64,000 bases of DNA from Escallonia rubra (taxonomy: Eukaryota > Streptophyta > Magnoliopsida > Escalloniales > Escalloniaceae), in NCBI GenBank assembly GCA_033065855.1, contig JAVXUO010002887.1, positions 124,001-188,000 of the forward strand, written 5' to 3'. Position numbers and translations under genes: made by a program. The notes below the pieces were generated by a model. The model did no database searches. It saw only the letters and a list, made by a program, of their open reading frames with translations, and was not told where the DNA came from. How positions within the stretch are numbered: position 1 is the stretch's first letter; every line of letters starts with the position of its first letter. Shown here one piece after another: positions 1 to 11,010 of the stretch.

Positions 1-1493
1 ATGTAAATCTATTTGATTGGTTGAATTGTAAATGTCAAATTGATAGACATGTCAAGTAGGAAAGATAAAATATTTAATTCTCTCAGCTTTAACATCACTA
101 TATATGTAATAATAATTTGATAAGTCTGGGCTCGTTAGCTCTATCGGTTTGAAAAACACCTCTATGGGTTAAAAAAGCACATTATGAACTTATTAATGTA
201 GAGTTCAAGTTCAAAAAAAAAACCGTAAAGAGACAGTGCATTTATTTACCCCCCCCCCCCCCCCCACCCACAAACATTAATTCAAAAGAAAAAAAAAGTT
301 TATTTGTGGGGGCACTTTACCCCTATGAGAGATTATGAAAGAAAAATGGGGAAGAAAGGATTAACGAGGTGATAAGTTACACATAGTTCCAGAAGAGGAG
401 GAACCACTATTGGGCCAATGCGCACCCGCTGCTCTAACTTTTTTCACATTCATATGATACTTTTAGCTCATAATGACAAAAATGTTCACCTAAATACTTC
501 AAAAGTGCTTGAAGGAGATGTCATTTTAGTCATTTTACATATTAAAGTACCTAAAACTTATAGGAATAGCTAAAAAAAATATCATTTCGGTTACTTTAAA
601 TGCTAAATTTACACAAATAAACAGAAAGACAGAGTCCAAACAAATAAAGCCGACATTTAACAAAGTGCACGGAGCACATATTGAACGACAGCTACCATTG
701 TATCGCACACCTCACTTGGGTTCTCCTTTAATTCCTGTCGCGTAGCGGCATAGATTTTCACCGTGAATTTCCCACCAACCAATGGTTGTCTTTTACTCTT
801 CTTTTCGAATTTGGACTTATTTGTGGCGTTTTTAAATCTACTGTCAAGCATTCAACCCTAATTTCTTAATACTCCGAGGCCAAAGCAAGGTAAAATCAGT
901 ACTTCTTAAATAGTTGAACTCATTGAACTCATCATCCTCAGTGATAAATATAACTTCTTGTTTCAAGTTAGGATGTCGGCTTAGGAACTTTTAATTTCAA
1001 ACTGTTAGGAATTGTAAATTATGGGAACCAAAATTGTGTGTTTTATTACATCACATAACATAGGAGGCAAAGGACGTTGATCTGGTTGTGATTCAAGTTG
1101 GTAATATTCCAAGCATGTTCATATCTTGAGAGTTTGGAACGAGAAAAGCAAGTTAGTGCATTAGGCTTAAAGCCACTTTAAAAAGTATACTTTCATTTTA
1201 TTACCATCCTTTTCTTTGTGCATTAGGCTTAAACCCACTTTAAAATAATAAAATGTATACTTTCATTTTATTACCATCCTTTTATTTGTTATTTCCTATG
1301 TTCGGAAGCCATTTTCCTACCATTTCATTTGCGGCTTGTCAGGAATACATGTGCATATATTTAGAAATGTTTAGTGGCTCTATACTTATTGTCACTGTGT
1401 TGCTTCTCTTTGCATGTATATTACATTTGGCTTTTACTATCTTATCGCCAGTAAAACTTATAACTATCTTATGTGATGGGTTTTTCGCTTACC
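1..1493. other. AT-rich intergenic DNA, no supported gene
   Basis: No recognisable coding exon. A 14-base poly-C run (about 250-264) and poly-A runs are present. A 64-codon minus-strand reading frame at 657-851 matches no family I know. A short segment (about 1162-1205) recurs at about 1216-1280, sharing the phrases 'gtgcattaggcttaaa' and 'tactttcattttattaccat', so there is a small local duplication. Confidence 0.5.
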
Positions 1494-1501
1494 ATCTCTA
1501 G

Positions 1502-2081
1502 CAGGGGCGGACCTACATGGTGATTGAACTTTTGAAAAAATTGCTTATGGAGGTGGTTCTGTTGAAATTTTGAAAAATTGCTTATGGAGGGGAGGTACAA
1601 ACTTCTCATGGTTTTATCTATGTTTCCCTTTTCCTATTTGTATTTAAAACGTGACATTAGCGTCTTACTTGAATCTTGCGCAATGTTTAGTTGGGAACCT
1701 GATTTGAAGCTACGTTATGTGTTGATTATTTAGCTTGCTAGTTGGGTTATCAATTTAAGTGGTTAATTACGCACTCTGATGTACAATAATTGATGCATAA
1801 TGTACAACTTGATTGCACCGAGAGTGACAGACAAAAGATGATGAGGTTGTGGACAAGTAGTTGTTGTTAGAATCTCAGGTTTGCTGGGCGTACTTAGATG
1901 ATTATATATTTTAATTTTAGTTTAATTTCAGTGATTATATAGAGGTTTAGAATATATGTTTGGTTAATTTAATTTAAGTGATTATATAGAAAAAATTTAA
2001 TATTATTTTACTTTAAATTTTTTTTGGTGAATTTGATATAATTTTTGCACCCCCTGAAAAAAATTCTTGGTTTCGCCCCTG
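1502..2081. mobile_element. hAT-type MITE with perfect 8-bp target duplication
   Basis: The element begins CAGGGGCGGACC and ends with the inverse TCGCCCCTG. It is flanked on both sides by the direct repeat ATCTCTAG (1494-1501 and 2082-2089), the 8-bp duplication made by hAT transposases. The 580-bp interior is AT-rich with no coding capacity, so it is non-autonomous. A sister copy with the same terminal motif lies at 48586-49197. Confidence 0.88.
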
Positions 2082-2237
2082 ATCTCTAGTGTACCGCCTA
2101 TTTAACTTCGACATGCTTGTGTACACTTGGACTTCATGTGTTTGACAAAAGGAGGGGCACAAATCTCAAATTATTTAGTAGTATTCGTTATTAATAAGGT
2201 AATTGGCAAAATAATTTGTTGGAAATTCGCAGATTTA

Positions 2238-2652
2238 GAGGGTGTTTGGGATTGATTATAGAATGGTCAAACCTGATTAAATTCAAATTAAATCAGGTTT
2301 AAAGTGTTTGGCAAAAAAACGTAAACTGATTAAATCTGCTCCAATGTGCTCAAAACTGATTAAATCCATAATCTTCGTTTTCTTGGATTAAGATTTAATC
2401 AGTTTTGGAGAATCAGGTTTGACCAAGAGAATTACAAAAATATCCTTACATATAAACATACATTAAATGCTCATTTTCAACTTGATAACACTATATGGTA
2501 ATTTTGCCACACTAAACCTACTTTAATCACTTTTATCCAAACATCTTCAACAACTTTTAATCTATGGAGCTTAAAATGGATTAAAGCTTATTTTAGAAAC
2601 TGATTTTGATTTAATTAAAATATACTTTTAAGAATCAATCTCAAACAGCCTC
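2238..2652. mobile_element. Tourist-like (PIF/Harbinger) MITE
   Basis: The 5' end GAGGGTGTTTGGGATTGATT is mirrored, with few mismatches, by the inverted 3' end (AATCAATCTCAAACAGCCTC). TTA flanks both ends (2235-2237 and 2653-2655), the 3-bp target duplication typical of PIF/Harbinger elements. It is 415 bp, AT-rich and non-coding. A longer relative sits in the IF-2 gene at 24035-24692. Confidence 0.85.
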
Positions 2653-3312
2653 TTACACATCCAGACGGACTGAGAGCAAGTCTGTGAAAATGATTACCAA
2701 TAAAAAATAGCAGTTGATTCCCATTCCACATATGCTCAGTCGAATTACGTTATAGCTAAGTTTTGTATATCGTGACAACACTTAAGCTTGTGAGTTTTTT
2801 TTTTTGTCAATGGGGTGCCCACCTCGTGCAAATTTTCTTGCTCTGCCACTGCATAGCTCAGAGAGCTACTCTTAGTGAGGTGTGGTGGTCAACGTTAAAT
2901 GACGATAAAAAATTAAGTTTTATTATAATAGCGTTTATGTAAAGATTAAGATGTGACAACCTTTTGAAAATCATATTCTATTCTAATTATTTCTAATAAC
3001 AAAAAAAATTAAAATTGGCTGCACTAAACCTCGGGAATATGCATTGCAAAAAATACACGAAACTCTATCTCTTTTGATTCTAGACTATAATCGCAAGTGT
3101 CAAAGTGACAAACAAAGGATTTTAGGCTTCATTGATATTGGAAGAGCGACCATAAAGAATTGTTAATAAAACAAATAAATGCTCAACTTTTGACGTCCAC
3201 TTAGTAGACGAAATGTAGCGCAATGTGTTTTTTATTTTACTCCTTAGCTTCCGCTTAGTTTAGTGGAAGGACTTAACCTTTTTCAATATCATGATTTTCA
3301 TCTATATATTAT
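2653..3312. other. Intergenic DNA between MITE and solo LTR
   Basis: AT-rich, with no coding exon seen. A short stretch at about 2805-2855 (ggggtgcccacctcgtgcaa, then tgctctgccactgc) resembles the decayed end of a CAGGGGCGG-type hAT MITE, but I find no partner end. ATTAT at 3308-3312 is the left target-site duplication of the solo LTR. Confidence 0.4.
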
Positions 3313-5371
3313 TGTTCTCAACCTATTCTGGTCGCACCCAAAGGCCCACTGGGGTCTCATTTTGCACGACACATCCACACAAGCAACAGTCAATATTTAA
3401 TGCTCACAACCGGTCAAAACATGCACGTTCAAGTCACATGCGCTTTTCACTTTTGTTACGTGACTTCGTCACTAAGAAACTCATCTTCGCACGACGCCTC
3501 ATGACGCTTCGACCGTCACACATCGCATGTCGTCCGTCGGCACACCTTGGTACTTGCCCAAGGAGGTTGGCCTTGGCCTCCCCCTTGGGGTCGGACTCAG
3601 CCTCCCCTTGAGGTTGGCCATGGCCTTCCCCCCAAAGGGTTGGCCCATGGCCCTTGTCCTTCCCCTTGGGGTCGGCCTCGGCCTCCCCTTGAGGTTGGCC
3701 TTGGCCTTCCCCCCAAAGGGTTGGCCCATGGCCTCCATCCTTAGTACCTTCACTGCTCTTCAAGGGACCATGCATCGTCCGAACGTCATCGCCGTGACCC
3801 CCATCGCCTGGACGTCATCTCCGTGACCCCCGTCGCCCGGGCGTCGTCTCCGCGACATTCGTCGCCCGGGTGCTATCTCCGCGACCCCCGTTGCCCGCAT
3901 CGGCGTGCCAACTCTGCGACCCCCGTCGCCCATGCCCGCACGCTGTCTCCGCGACCTCCGTCACCCGCGTTCGCGAGACAGCTCCGCGACTCCCGTCGCC
4001 CGTGCGCCGTTTTCGTGACTCCGGTCGCCTGCACGTCGTCTCCAGCGCCCGCACACCACACTCCCACATTTCATCGCGCCCATGCGCCACAATCATGTTA
4101 CATGCCCCCCGGGTACCACACTCATTCACCACACCATGCGCACCTTGCCTTGGTCGTGGAACATGCTTCGACCCACTCTCTGGAGTGCGCAGCATCCAGC
4201 GGGGATAGGCAACTCCTCCGAGACACTATCTCCGCCAGTGAGCTTTTCAACACCCCTTCCGCCAGGTAGACGGATCCTCCGGGATGCTACCTTGACGCGC
4301 TCCGAGTGCTCCGGCACAAGGACTTAACCGCGGGGATAGGCGACTCCTCCGGGACACTATCTCCGCCAGGGAGCTCTCCAACTCCCTTCCGCCAGGTAGA
4401 CGGCTCCTCCGGGATGCTACTTCGGCCCGTCAGGTAGACGGCTCCTCCAGGATGCTACCTTGACGCGCTCTGAGTGCTCCGTCATAAGGACTCACCCACA
4501 GGGATATGCGACTCCTCCGGGACACTATCTCTGCCAGGGAGCTCTAAGTGTTCCGGCACGAAGACTCCCCTTTCGCCAGGTAGACGGCTCCTCCGGGATG
4601 CTACCTCGGCCTGCGGAATAGGCGACTCCTCCGGGACACTATCTCTACCAGGGTGTCTGCGTGACTGGCCTACGTGCTCCGGTACTGGGGGCTTCATCAG
4701 CATCCCTAGGGACTATGACCCCTGGGTCACTCTAAGACGGGAGCAAGTTTCCAGAGGGTATAGCGCCTAGTCCTCTTGGTAGTTGGGCGTCGGGTCTTCC
4801 CTACCACTGCCAGACCTGTGGGACTCTGCAAGGGCTTGGATTGGTGGCTAGATCAAGGGGGTTCTCTGGCCACACTGACACTATGGGGAACTAGTCTTTC
4901 CAGACAGACATAGCGACTCTGTGCGGGGCAGGCGGGATGAATATGCGATCCGACAGTCCGTGGAGCACCGGCACCCGTGGACCCCTCGGTGACGTGTCAC
5001 TCCCGGGGAGCGCCACGTGTCGGTTGATGACATCATCATCTCAACATCTATAAATAGAGGTCTTGAGAATTCATTTGGGACGGTTGGACATTTTCAGAAC
5101 ATTTTCACTTTCTCACTCTAGAATCCTAGAGAGAGAAACATACATGATCCTGACTCTGGACCTAAGCATCGGATTGTGATTCTCGTCATATATTCATCAT
5201 GCGCTATTGCCCTCGCAGCACTGCCACTCTCAAGCTCTGTCTGGGGAGCCCTTGGTCTTTGCCCTTGTTCCATCATTGTTGTGTCTCATATCAACATACT
5301 TGGCATCTGACTCGGACTGTATTCCTTGTGACACCTCCACGTCAACTGTGAACCCACTTTCCTTCGCATCA
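3313..5371 (+). mobile_element. Solo LTR, copy 1, with intact ATTAT duplication
   Basis: A 2059-bp unit begins TGTTCTCAAC and ends TTCGCATCA. It is flanked on both sides by ATTAT (3308-3312 and 5372-5376). TG...CA ends, a 5-bp target duplication and no internal gag/pol identify a solo LTR left by recombination between the two LTRs of a retrotransposon. It is much more GC-rich than its surroundings. It has internal minisatellites: CCCCTTGAGGTTGGCC units about 80 bp apart (3600-3730), CGACCCCCGTCGCCC-type units (3790-4030) and CTCCTCCGGGA(T/C) units (4210-4680). A TATA box (TATAAATAG, 5049-5057) fits the U3/R promoter. Reading frames across this GC-rich DNA are not genes. The same family lies inverted at 44916-47119. 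A long-LTR gypsy element is the likely parent, but nothing internal remains to prove it. Confidence 0.9.
5049..5057 (+). promoter_or_regulatory. LTR TATA box pointing at the first ECA1-like gene
   Basis: TATAAATAG lies inside solo LTR copy 1, followed by a CT-rich probable transcription start and a GAATCCTAGAGAGAGAAA leader that is also present in copy 2. It faces the gene starting at 5935, about 880 bp downstream, with no other gene between. Confidence 0.5.
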
Positions 5372-5376
5372 ATTAT

Positions 5377-5934
5377 CTAATATAAAGCGTTACTTACACT
5401 TTGAAACAAAGAAAAGTGTAATTTTCTTTTAATGTTTGTGCCTCGTAATTCTTAGATTGCCTTTCCAAAACGTAAAAAGTAGAGATTCATAAGAGATTTC
5501 GCCATTGCGATTAGTAGATTAATAAATTTTGGTTGTTACTTTGGTTATATGAAGATATATTCAACCTTGAATAACGATAGCTGATTGTAGCTAAATATAG
5601 TTAGTGTCATTTGTTTTCATACTTTTAGTGACAATTCTTAACCGTACTTTTTTGGGTCACTATATAAAAGCAAATAAAAATATGCAACGATAATTTATTG
5701 ACGTTGTACGCGGAGTCGTGACTATCTTCCTATAACCCGGTAGCAACAAAAATAAAGTCTTGATAAATTATCATCAAATCTCAATCTTTATTACCCAAGT
5801 GAAACATTAAATGCGTAATAAAGATTGATGTAGGAAATTGACATTAATGAAATTGCAATAAAACGTTCGGAAACTTGAATTCAACTTGCGTACATTAACA
5901 TCATTTATCTCTGCATTCATCCTAATAAGGCAGC
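5377..5934. promoter_or_regulatory. Probable promoter region of the first ECA1-like gene
   Basis: A TATA-like TATATAAAAG lies at 5661-5670, about 265 bp before the ATG. A TAAC core, the MYB98-type binding core as I recall it, lies at 5639-5642, about 20 bp upstream of that TATA. Part of the stretch (about 5570-5720) carries TAGTGAC/GTCACTA-type inverted motifs resembling repeats near 38.4 and 39.2 kb, so the promoter may be partly transposon-derived. Confidence 0.4.
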
Positions 5935-6273
5935 ATGGTAGAGCTTAGCTACTTGTATATTACAGTGGTTGCCTTGTACATTATAACAAGTGGATCTTTG
6001 ATTAAAACTGGACTTGCTGCAGTCCCTAAGGCTAATAATAAGCCTGGGCAAGCACCAAAAGTACCGATAGAAATCGATGAAATAGAAAAAGAGAACCCTT
6101 TTCTTCGGAGTTGCATACAGAAAATACGTTACACAAAATGTGGAAGCACAGTTTTTGATTATGTGCGTAGTGAGAAAGTCATAGGAAAGTGTTGCCGCTC
6201 TCTAGTTACACTGGGTAGACCCTGTCATGATGCCCTGATCAAGTACCTCCTCACTAAACAAAGATTCGTGTGA
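5935..6273 (+). CDS. ECA1/prolamin-like secreted cysteine-rich protein
   Basis: A single-exon gene encoding 112 aa. Residues 1-29 form a signal peptide: a hydrophobic core rich in Val, Leu and Ile, then a likely cleavage after the Gly-Leu-Ala-Ala motif. The mature part carries the spacing C-x8-C-x16-CC-x9-C (residues about 61-100), with Gly-Lys just before the Cys pair and Pro-Cys-His-Asp-Ala after it. This is the core of the plant-only ECA1/prolamin-like family (PF05617/DUF784-type), small proteins secreted by egg apparatus and other reproductive cells. I see five Cys in the mature part where six are usual, so one may pair between chains or be lost. A paralogue sits 6.2 kb downstream (12438-12833) with the same signal peptide layout and Cys spacing. 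Stop is TGA. Family assignment is by motif only; tissue of expression is inference. Confidence 0.78.
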   Translation: MVELSYLYITVVALYIITSGSLIKTGLAAVPKANNKPGQAPKVPIEIDEIEKENPFLRSCIQKIRYTKCGSTVFDYVRSEKVIGKCCRSLVTLGRPCHDALIKYLLTKQRFV

Positions 6274-6987
6274 CTTATTCAAGTATTACAACGAGGTAAT
6301 TTTTGCGAGGTGTTTAGGCAAAGGTCCAATATAGAGTGATGTGTAATATCAAGCACATAATCAAGTGCGTCGTTGGATGAAGTTTAATGTAACAATCGTG
6401 TATTTTTCGATCATATTTTCAAAAAATTTACAATGCTTTGGAGTTTAATTAGTAAAAACTATCTCAAGTAAGCTGCGAGATGTACTATAATGTTTGTGAA
6501 TTATCTGTTACTTAAAAGTGGCAAAAGATATATCAGAAATATACTTAGCAAATGTGATTTGTTTTGTTTTGTTGAATAACCAGATACATAACCAATGATT
6601 TAGTTCTTTTTTAGCTAATATGATTTTGCTTTAAATCGTGAAAGGAAACATTTCAGACAATTGCAAAGCGAGACACATGCAGAAAAACTTGAAAAAAATC
6701 GCAAAAAAATTTGAGCTGGTCATCACTGCCACTCTCGTTACCACGATATAACCGTTAAGCAGCAGCGAGACAAAACACAATTTAAGTAAGTCTTGAAGTA
6801 GTAAAAGAGTTTTGAAATTTAACTCGTTCGTCCAAAACTATATTTGCTTAAGCACGAGAATGTTGTAAAAAGCTCTTCCACTTTGGAAGTTTTTGGGGTA
6901 AGTTATGGAAGTAATTTTCTCTGAAGGAGGGACGCGTAATGTGCTAAAACAGAATTACTAACACGATCTGGCCTACATCGTGAGCAG
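6274..6987. other. Intergenic DNA downstream of the first ECA1-like gene
   Basis: Probable 3' UTR, then AT-rich sequence with no exon seen. TGAGCAG at 6981-6987 is the left flank of the next hAT-like element. Confidence 0.4.
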
Positions 6988-8206
6988 AAGGGATGGCAAT
7001 TTGGTCCGCAACCGGCGGGTATCCGCCCCGCTCCGATCCTATAGGAGCGGGTTTTCTTGACTTTGATCGGGTTACGGGGCGGGTTTGGTATTTAAAATTT
7101 AAACCGCAGCGGGTACGGGCCGGGTTTGGTATTTAGTTTAACCGCCCCGCGCCCCGCCCCGCCCCGCGCCCTGTATATGTTTTATGTTTAGTTTTTATCC
7201 TAACCCTAGATCTAGGCAATCTCAGCCGTCCATCTCATAATATAAATAGTGGACAAAACCTTTCTCTTTCTCAGCCTCTCTTCTCTTCTCTTCTCTTCTC
7301 TGCCGCCCCATCTTCTCTCAATTCTGTGCTTCGACCTGTGAGATAAACTGACCCTTCATCTGCCGCTTAACCATCCGTTGGTAACTACCACAGCATTGTC
7401 GCTGGCATCGACTCCCTGCTATTCATGAGGCTAACTGCCATAGTCACCCACAGATCTCTCTCATCAGGTGTCGACCTCTGTCCATCAGAACTCTGATTTA
7501 GGCATCAAGGTCGTCCACATCGAGTAGCCCTTGCCTTTACAGATAGCTGCCGCAGCTATTTCCTTCGAGTAATCATTGTGTTGCCATCTCCACACAGCCA
7601 TCGTCACCATCGTTGTGGCTATCGCTATCCCCATTGACGCTGGAACCGATTCCCGTCATTATCGCTGTCATGGATCTAACTGCAATCACACCATCGTAGC
7701 CACTGTGGATCTTATCTCGATTGTACCACCGCTACCGTCTTCGTAGATGTTGTCATCTTGTTTGCTGATCAGCCAATGAGTCGACGGCTTTCTCTGAATC
7801 TGCACAACCGTCTGATCCCACATGACTTGCAAGGCGAATCTGCAACGACGAGGCGCTGAACCGGCATTTTTTTTTAATTCTTTCCCTTTTTACTTTTTTT
7901 TGTTGAATTCTCTCTTTCCTCTTTCCATTTGTTGGTGATGGGTGATAATGGTGAGTGTGTGCCGGCTGTTGTGCCGTCGGTAGGGTGTGCCGGCGGTGCT
8001 CAAGAGTAATTGTGCCTTGTTCTTCTTCTGTTTGTGGCCAGATCGGGGCGGGATCGGGGCTCCTAAATTATCTTAGGATCGGGGATGGTATTCCATTATT
8101 TTGACCCGGTGCCGGGGCGGGGCGGGGCGGAGTGGGGTCTCTAAACTAGCGGGGCGGGTTCGGATTTAATAAGATCCGCATCCGACCCACCCCATTGCCA
8201 TCCCTA
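6988..8206. mobile_element. Non-autonomous hAT-like element carrying promoter-like cargo
   Basis: The inverted ends AGGGATGGCAAT (6989-7000) and ATTGCCATCCCT (8194-8205) are flanked directly by TGAGCAG (6981-6987 and 8207-8213). Seven bases match; hAT elements normally duplicate eight, so one base may have changed. Subterminal GGGGCGGG/CCCCGCCCC clusters lie at both ends, as in hAT transposase-binding arrays. The interior (about 7190-8040) is not transposase. It has a TATA-like TATAAATAG (about 7242), a CT-rich leader and mixed-composition sequence resembling a captured promoter and 5' UTR. Confidence 0.75.
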
Positions 8207-8213
8207 TGAGCAG

Positions 8214-8691
8214 TGTAGGTCGAGTGGTCAGGCTATGGGCTATAGCTTGGGTTAGATTTCCATTTTCCTACAAGGGAGCCCCACCTGGCATGCATTAATG
8301 TCCAGCTCGACTGGCCGCACAAGGTCTAGCTCAGCCTGACCCGAAGCGTAGAAAAATATAGCATATTGTGTGTCCACCAATTATCTAAATAAATAAAAAT
8401 AACCACATAAGAAATTCAAAAAAGAAACAGTTAAATCGTACGGACTACTACTTTATTATATGTCTTGCTTTTACTGATTTTCACAGATAGTAACCTTTTT
8501 AACAAGGTGAAAGGGAGAAGGGAAAAAAAAGAGATAAGTAAGTTCGTCTACTTGTTAAAAGCAACCAATCTCAAACCCGCATAAAGGAGGATGAACTATG
8601 AAAATATTTAAAAACTTATGAAAAACTAAAAATCAGAGATTTTAAGTGTGTGTGTGTGAGAGAGAGAGATGGGTCCCTCCCTATGTGTTAT
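8214..8691. other. Intergenic DNA between two elements
   Basis: AT-rich, with a (GT)n(GA)n microsatellite at about 8647-8669. No exon seen. Confidence 0.4.
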
Positions 8692-9425
8692 CAGGTGCGG
8701 ACCCTGGATAACACGTGCCGAGGGGGGGCAAGAACAATTGTATGTAAAAATTTTAGTCGCTACGCTAATAAAATTGGCATAATATGACCATATTTGTTAC
8801 GGCAAGCAACATCAACTAAATTTGAAGCATTTTTAGTCTTCAATTTGATGGAATATGTAAAAAGAATTGTTTGTGCATGAGGACTAGTATCACATCTGTA
8901 TTGATGTTATATAATCTGCATGCATTTGTACATTCTAGTCTTATTGACTTTTTATTTGTAGACATGAACGATAGTTTAGAAATAATTTGACTAAATGCAA
9001 CTCGCATATAACACTCGTGAGTATATCAGTTATACGTATATTAAAAAAAATATTTGATATTGAGTTTCGAGAAAGAGTATAAGTCAAACTTTGTTTTTTT
9101 CTGTACAAAAAAAAAGGATCATTAAATTTTCTTGTGAATTGAAACTAACGCAACAAAACATAAAAATTTGATAAATTCACACCAAACTTAAACTCTCTCA
9201 AAATCCAAATGGATTTAATGTCACTTGTTAATAATATAATTTTAATTTTTATAGACAAAATTGAAGTGAAAGAGTTTAAATTGCATAATATATTAGGAAT
9301 TTCTAACTTTTTAACTTTAATGCTTTAACCAAATTTAATGTTTATAACATGAAAATTTTAGTGATAAATATGGAGGGTGATCGTGGTCCCCCATGGCCCT
9401 CCTATGGGTCCCCCCCCCCCCCCTG
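8692..9425. mobile_element. Probable decayed hAT MITE (CAGGTGCGGACC end)
   Basis: The left end CAGGTGCGGACCC and a right end with GGGTCC, a poly-C run and CTG are inverted and resemble the ends of the CAGGGGCGGA MITEs at 1502 and 48586, including the C-rich right arm and an ATTGGCAT-type motif near the left end. I find no matching 8-bp flanks, so it may be old or its limits slightly wrong. Confidence 0.5.
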
Positions 9426-9455
9426 TTTATTCAACAGAAAAAGGGTTGTTATAGG

Positions 9456-10601
9456 TAGACCTGGCAAAAATCTACCCGTACCCGCAGGTCGAATCGTACC
9501 CGGACAAAAATCCCGGGTAAGGGTACCTATATTTACTAGCCGCAAAAGCAGATCCGTACCTGAACCGACCCGTAATATTCGGGTAAGTTCGGGTCGGATA
9601 CGGTTTACCCGGATTTTTTTACTATATAACTGATAGGGACCTCTAGGGTTTTCATTTCACTTATACTTTCTCAAATTCTCTCATCCTGCGCCGTCCTCCC
9701 TCCCTCTCTGAACTCTCCTCTCTCTCGATCGGCATCGCTCGACTCGATCTCACGACGTCCTCTTCCTCGCCCACAGTCAGATCCGCCATCGATGGATCTG
9801 CCATGGCTCCCCTGTTACATGGCTCCGCCGCCATAGATGTAGCTGCCTTCAATGTCTCCGACCAGATCTGCACGGATCTGCCATGGCTCCGCCGCCATCG
9901 ATGGAGCTGCCTTCAATGTCTCCGACCAGATCTGCACGGATCTGCCATGGCTCTGCCGTTACATCGTCGTCACCACCGTCTCCGATCAGGAAAGAGATAT
10001 AGTACCGAAGAGTGAAGACCGAAGTGGTCTCCGATCGTGATCTCCTCGATCGATAGCTTTGTAACGCTTGATAATTTTTTTTCTCGATCTGCTTGTAACA
10101 TTTTATCAGATCTGCTTCTATTGTTTGTGTTAATTTTTTCCAGATCTGCTTCTATTGTTTGTGTTAATTTTTTGTATGTATTTAAGTGTTTAACTACTTT
10201 AGACTTAGGAATTATTTTCGTAGGTTATTTTCTGGTAATTGTGTTAAGTTGTTTGCTTATTGTCTTTGGAGGCTTGGAAGTTGGAATTGAGATGATTGGG
10301 TTGATTTGAGAATTGAGATCATCACCCAACCCAACCGGTAATTGTAGAGATCAAATCAGAAAGTGTTTATTGTAGGAATAAAAAAGAGAAAAAACTCAAA
10401 AAATGGCATGAATATCTATTAATAGAAAATTATTAAAATTTAATAATTTACCCGCGGGTAATACCCGCCCCGTCAGGGTAGGGTACGGATTCCAAAAATC
10501 CCTACCCGTGAAAAATCGGGTAAAAATTACCCGAACCGATTTTATCCGTACCCGGTCGGATTTTACCCGTACCCGGCCGGGTTACCCGTTTGCCAGGTCT
10601 A
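9456..10601. mobile_element. hAT element with perfect 8-bp duplication and gene-like cargo
   Basis: The ends TAGACCTGGCAAA (9456-9468) and TTTGCCAGGTCTA (10589-10601) are perfect inverted repeats. GTTATAGG flanks both sides (9448-9455 and 10602-10609), a perfect 8-bp hAT duplication. Subterminal arrays of TACCCG/CGGGTA fill both ends (9470-9610 and 10450-10590). The middle is not transposase. A TATA-like motif (about 9620) is followed by a CT-rich leader, an imperfect tandem repeat of about 85 bp built on GATCTGCCATGGCTCCGCCG (about 9790-9960), and a tandem pair of CAGATCTGCTTCTATTG units (about 10110-10165). It looks like a captured promoter, 5' UTR and first-exon segment. Confidence 0.88.
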
Positions 10602-10617
10602 GTTATAGGAAAACTAA

Positions 10618-11010
10618 AGGGTTCGTTTGACAATTTTTTTTTTTTGATTTTCAGTTTTTAAAGAGCAGCTTAATTTTTTATTTATTTATAAAAACAAGTG
10701 GGTGTTTGATAACCCTTTTTTTTTTGAGTTTTTTTTTGTGTGTGTTTGGTAACCCTTTTCATTTTGATATATTTTTTTTGTGATTTGCGGTGGCGGTGGT
10801 GGGGCGTAGCGGTGGTCGACGGTGGTGGTGGTGGTGGCCGGCGGTCGGCAGTCGCCGGCGGTGGTGGCCGGCGGCCGGAGGTGGTGGCCGGCGGCCGGAG
10901 GTGGCTGCCGGCAGTTTCCGGCGGTGGTCGTCGGCGGCCGACGGTGGTCGCCTGAGGTGGCTGCCGGCGGTGGGAGGGTGGTGGTGGTGGTGTAAACCTA
11001 CCCTAAATTT
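10618..11010. repeat. T-rich tract plus GGTGGCCGGCGG minisatellite
   Basis: After T-rich stretches (10630-10780), 10790-10990 is a GC-rich array of GGTGG and GGCCGGCGG units with a core period near 20-30 bp. Both strands stay open over it, giving His/Pro-rich or Gly/Trp-rich frames that are compositional artefacts, not genes. Confidence 0.6.

Noticed and set aside
657-851. 64-codon minus-strand frame with an ATG
   Set aside because: No recognised domain, no clear promoter, in repeat-poor AT-rich DNA; too short to call a gene on its own.
3434-4770. Many overlapping frames on both strands
   Set aside because: They lie in GC-rich minisatellites of solo LTR copy 1; frames open on both strands reflect composition.
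9661-10309. Several frames of 60-90 codons
   Set aside because: Inside the hAT element; they come from its internal tandem repeats and show no transposase motif.
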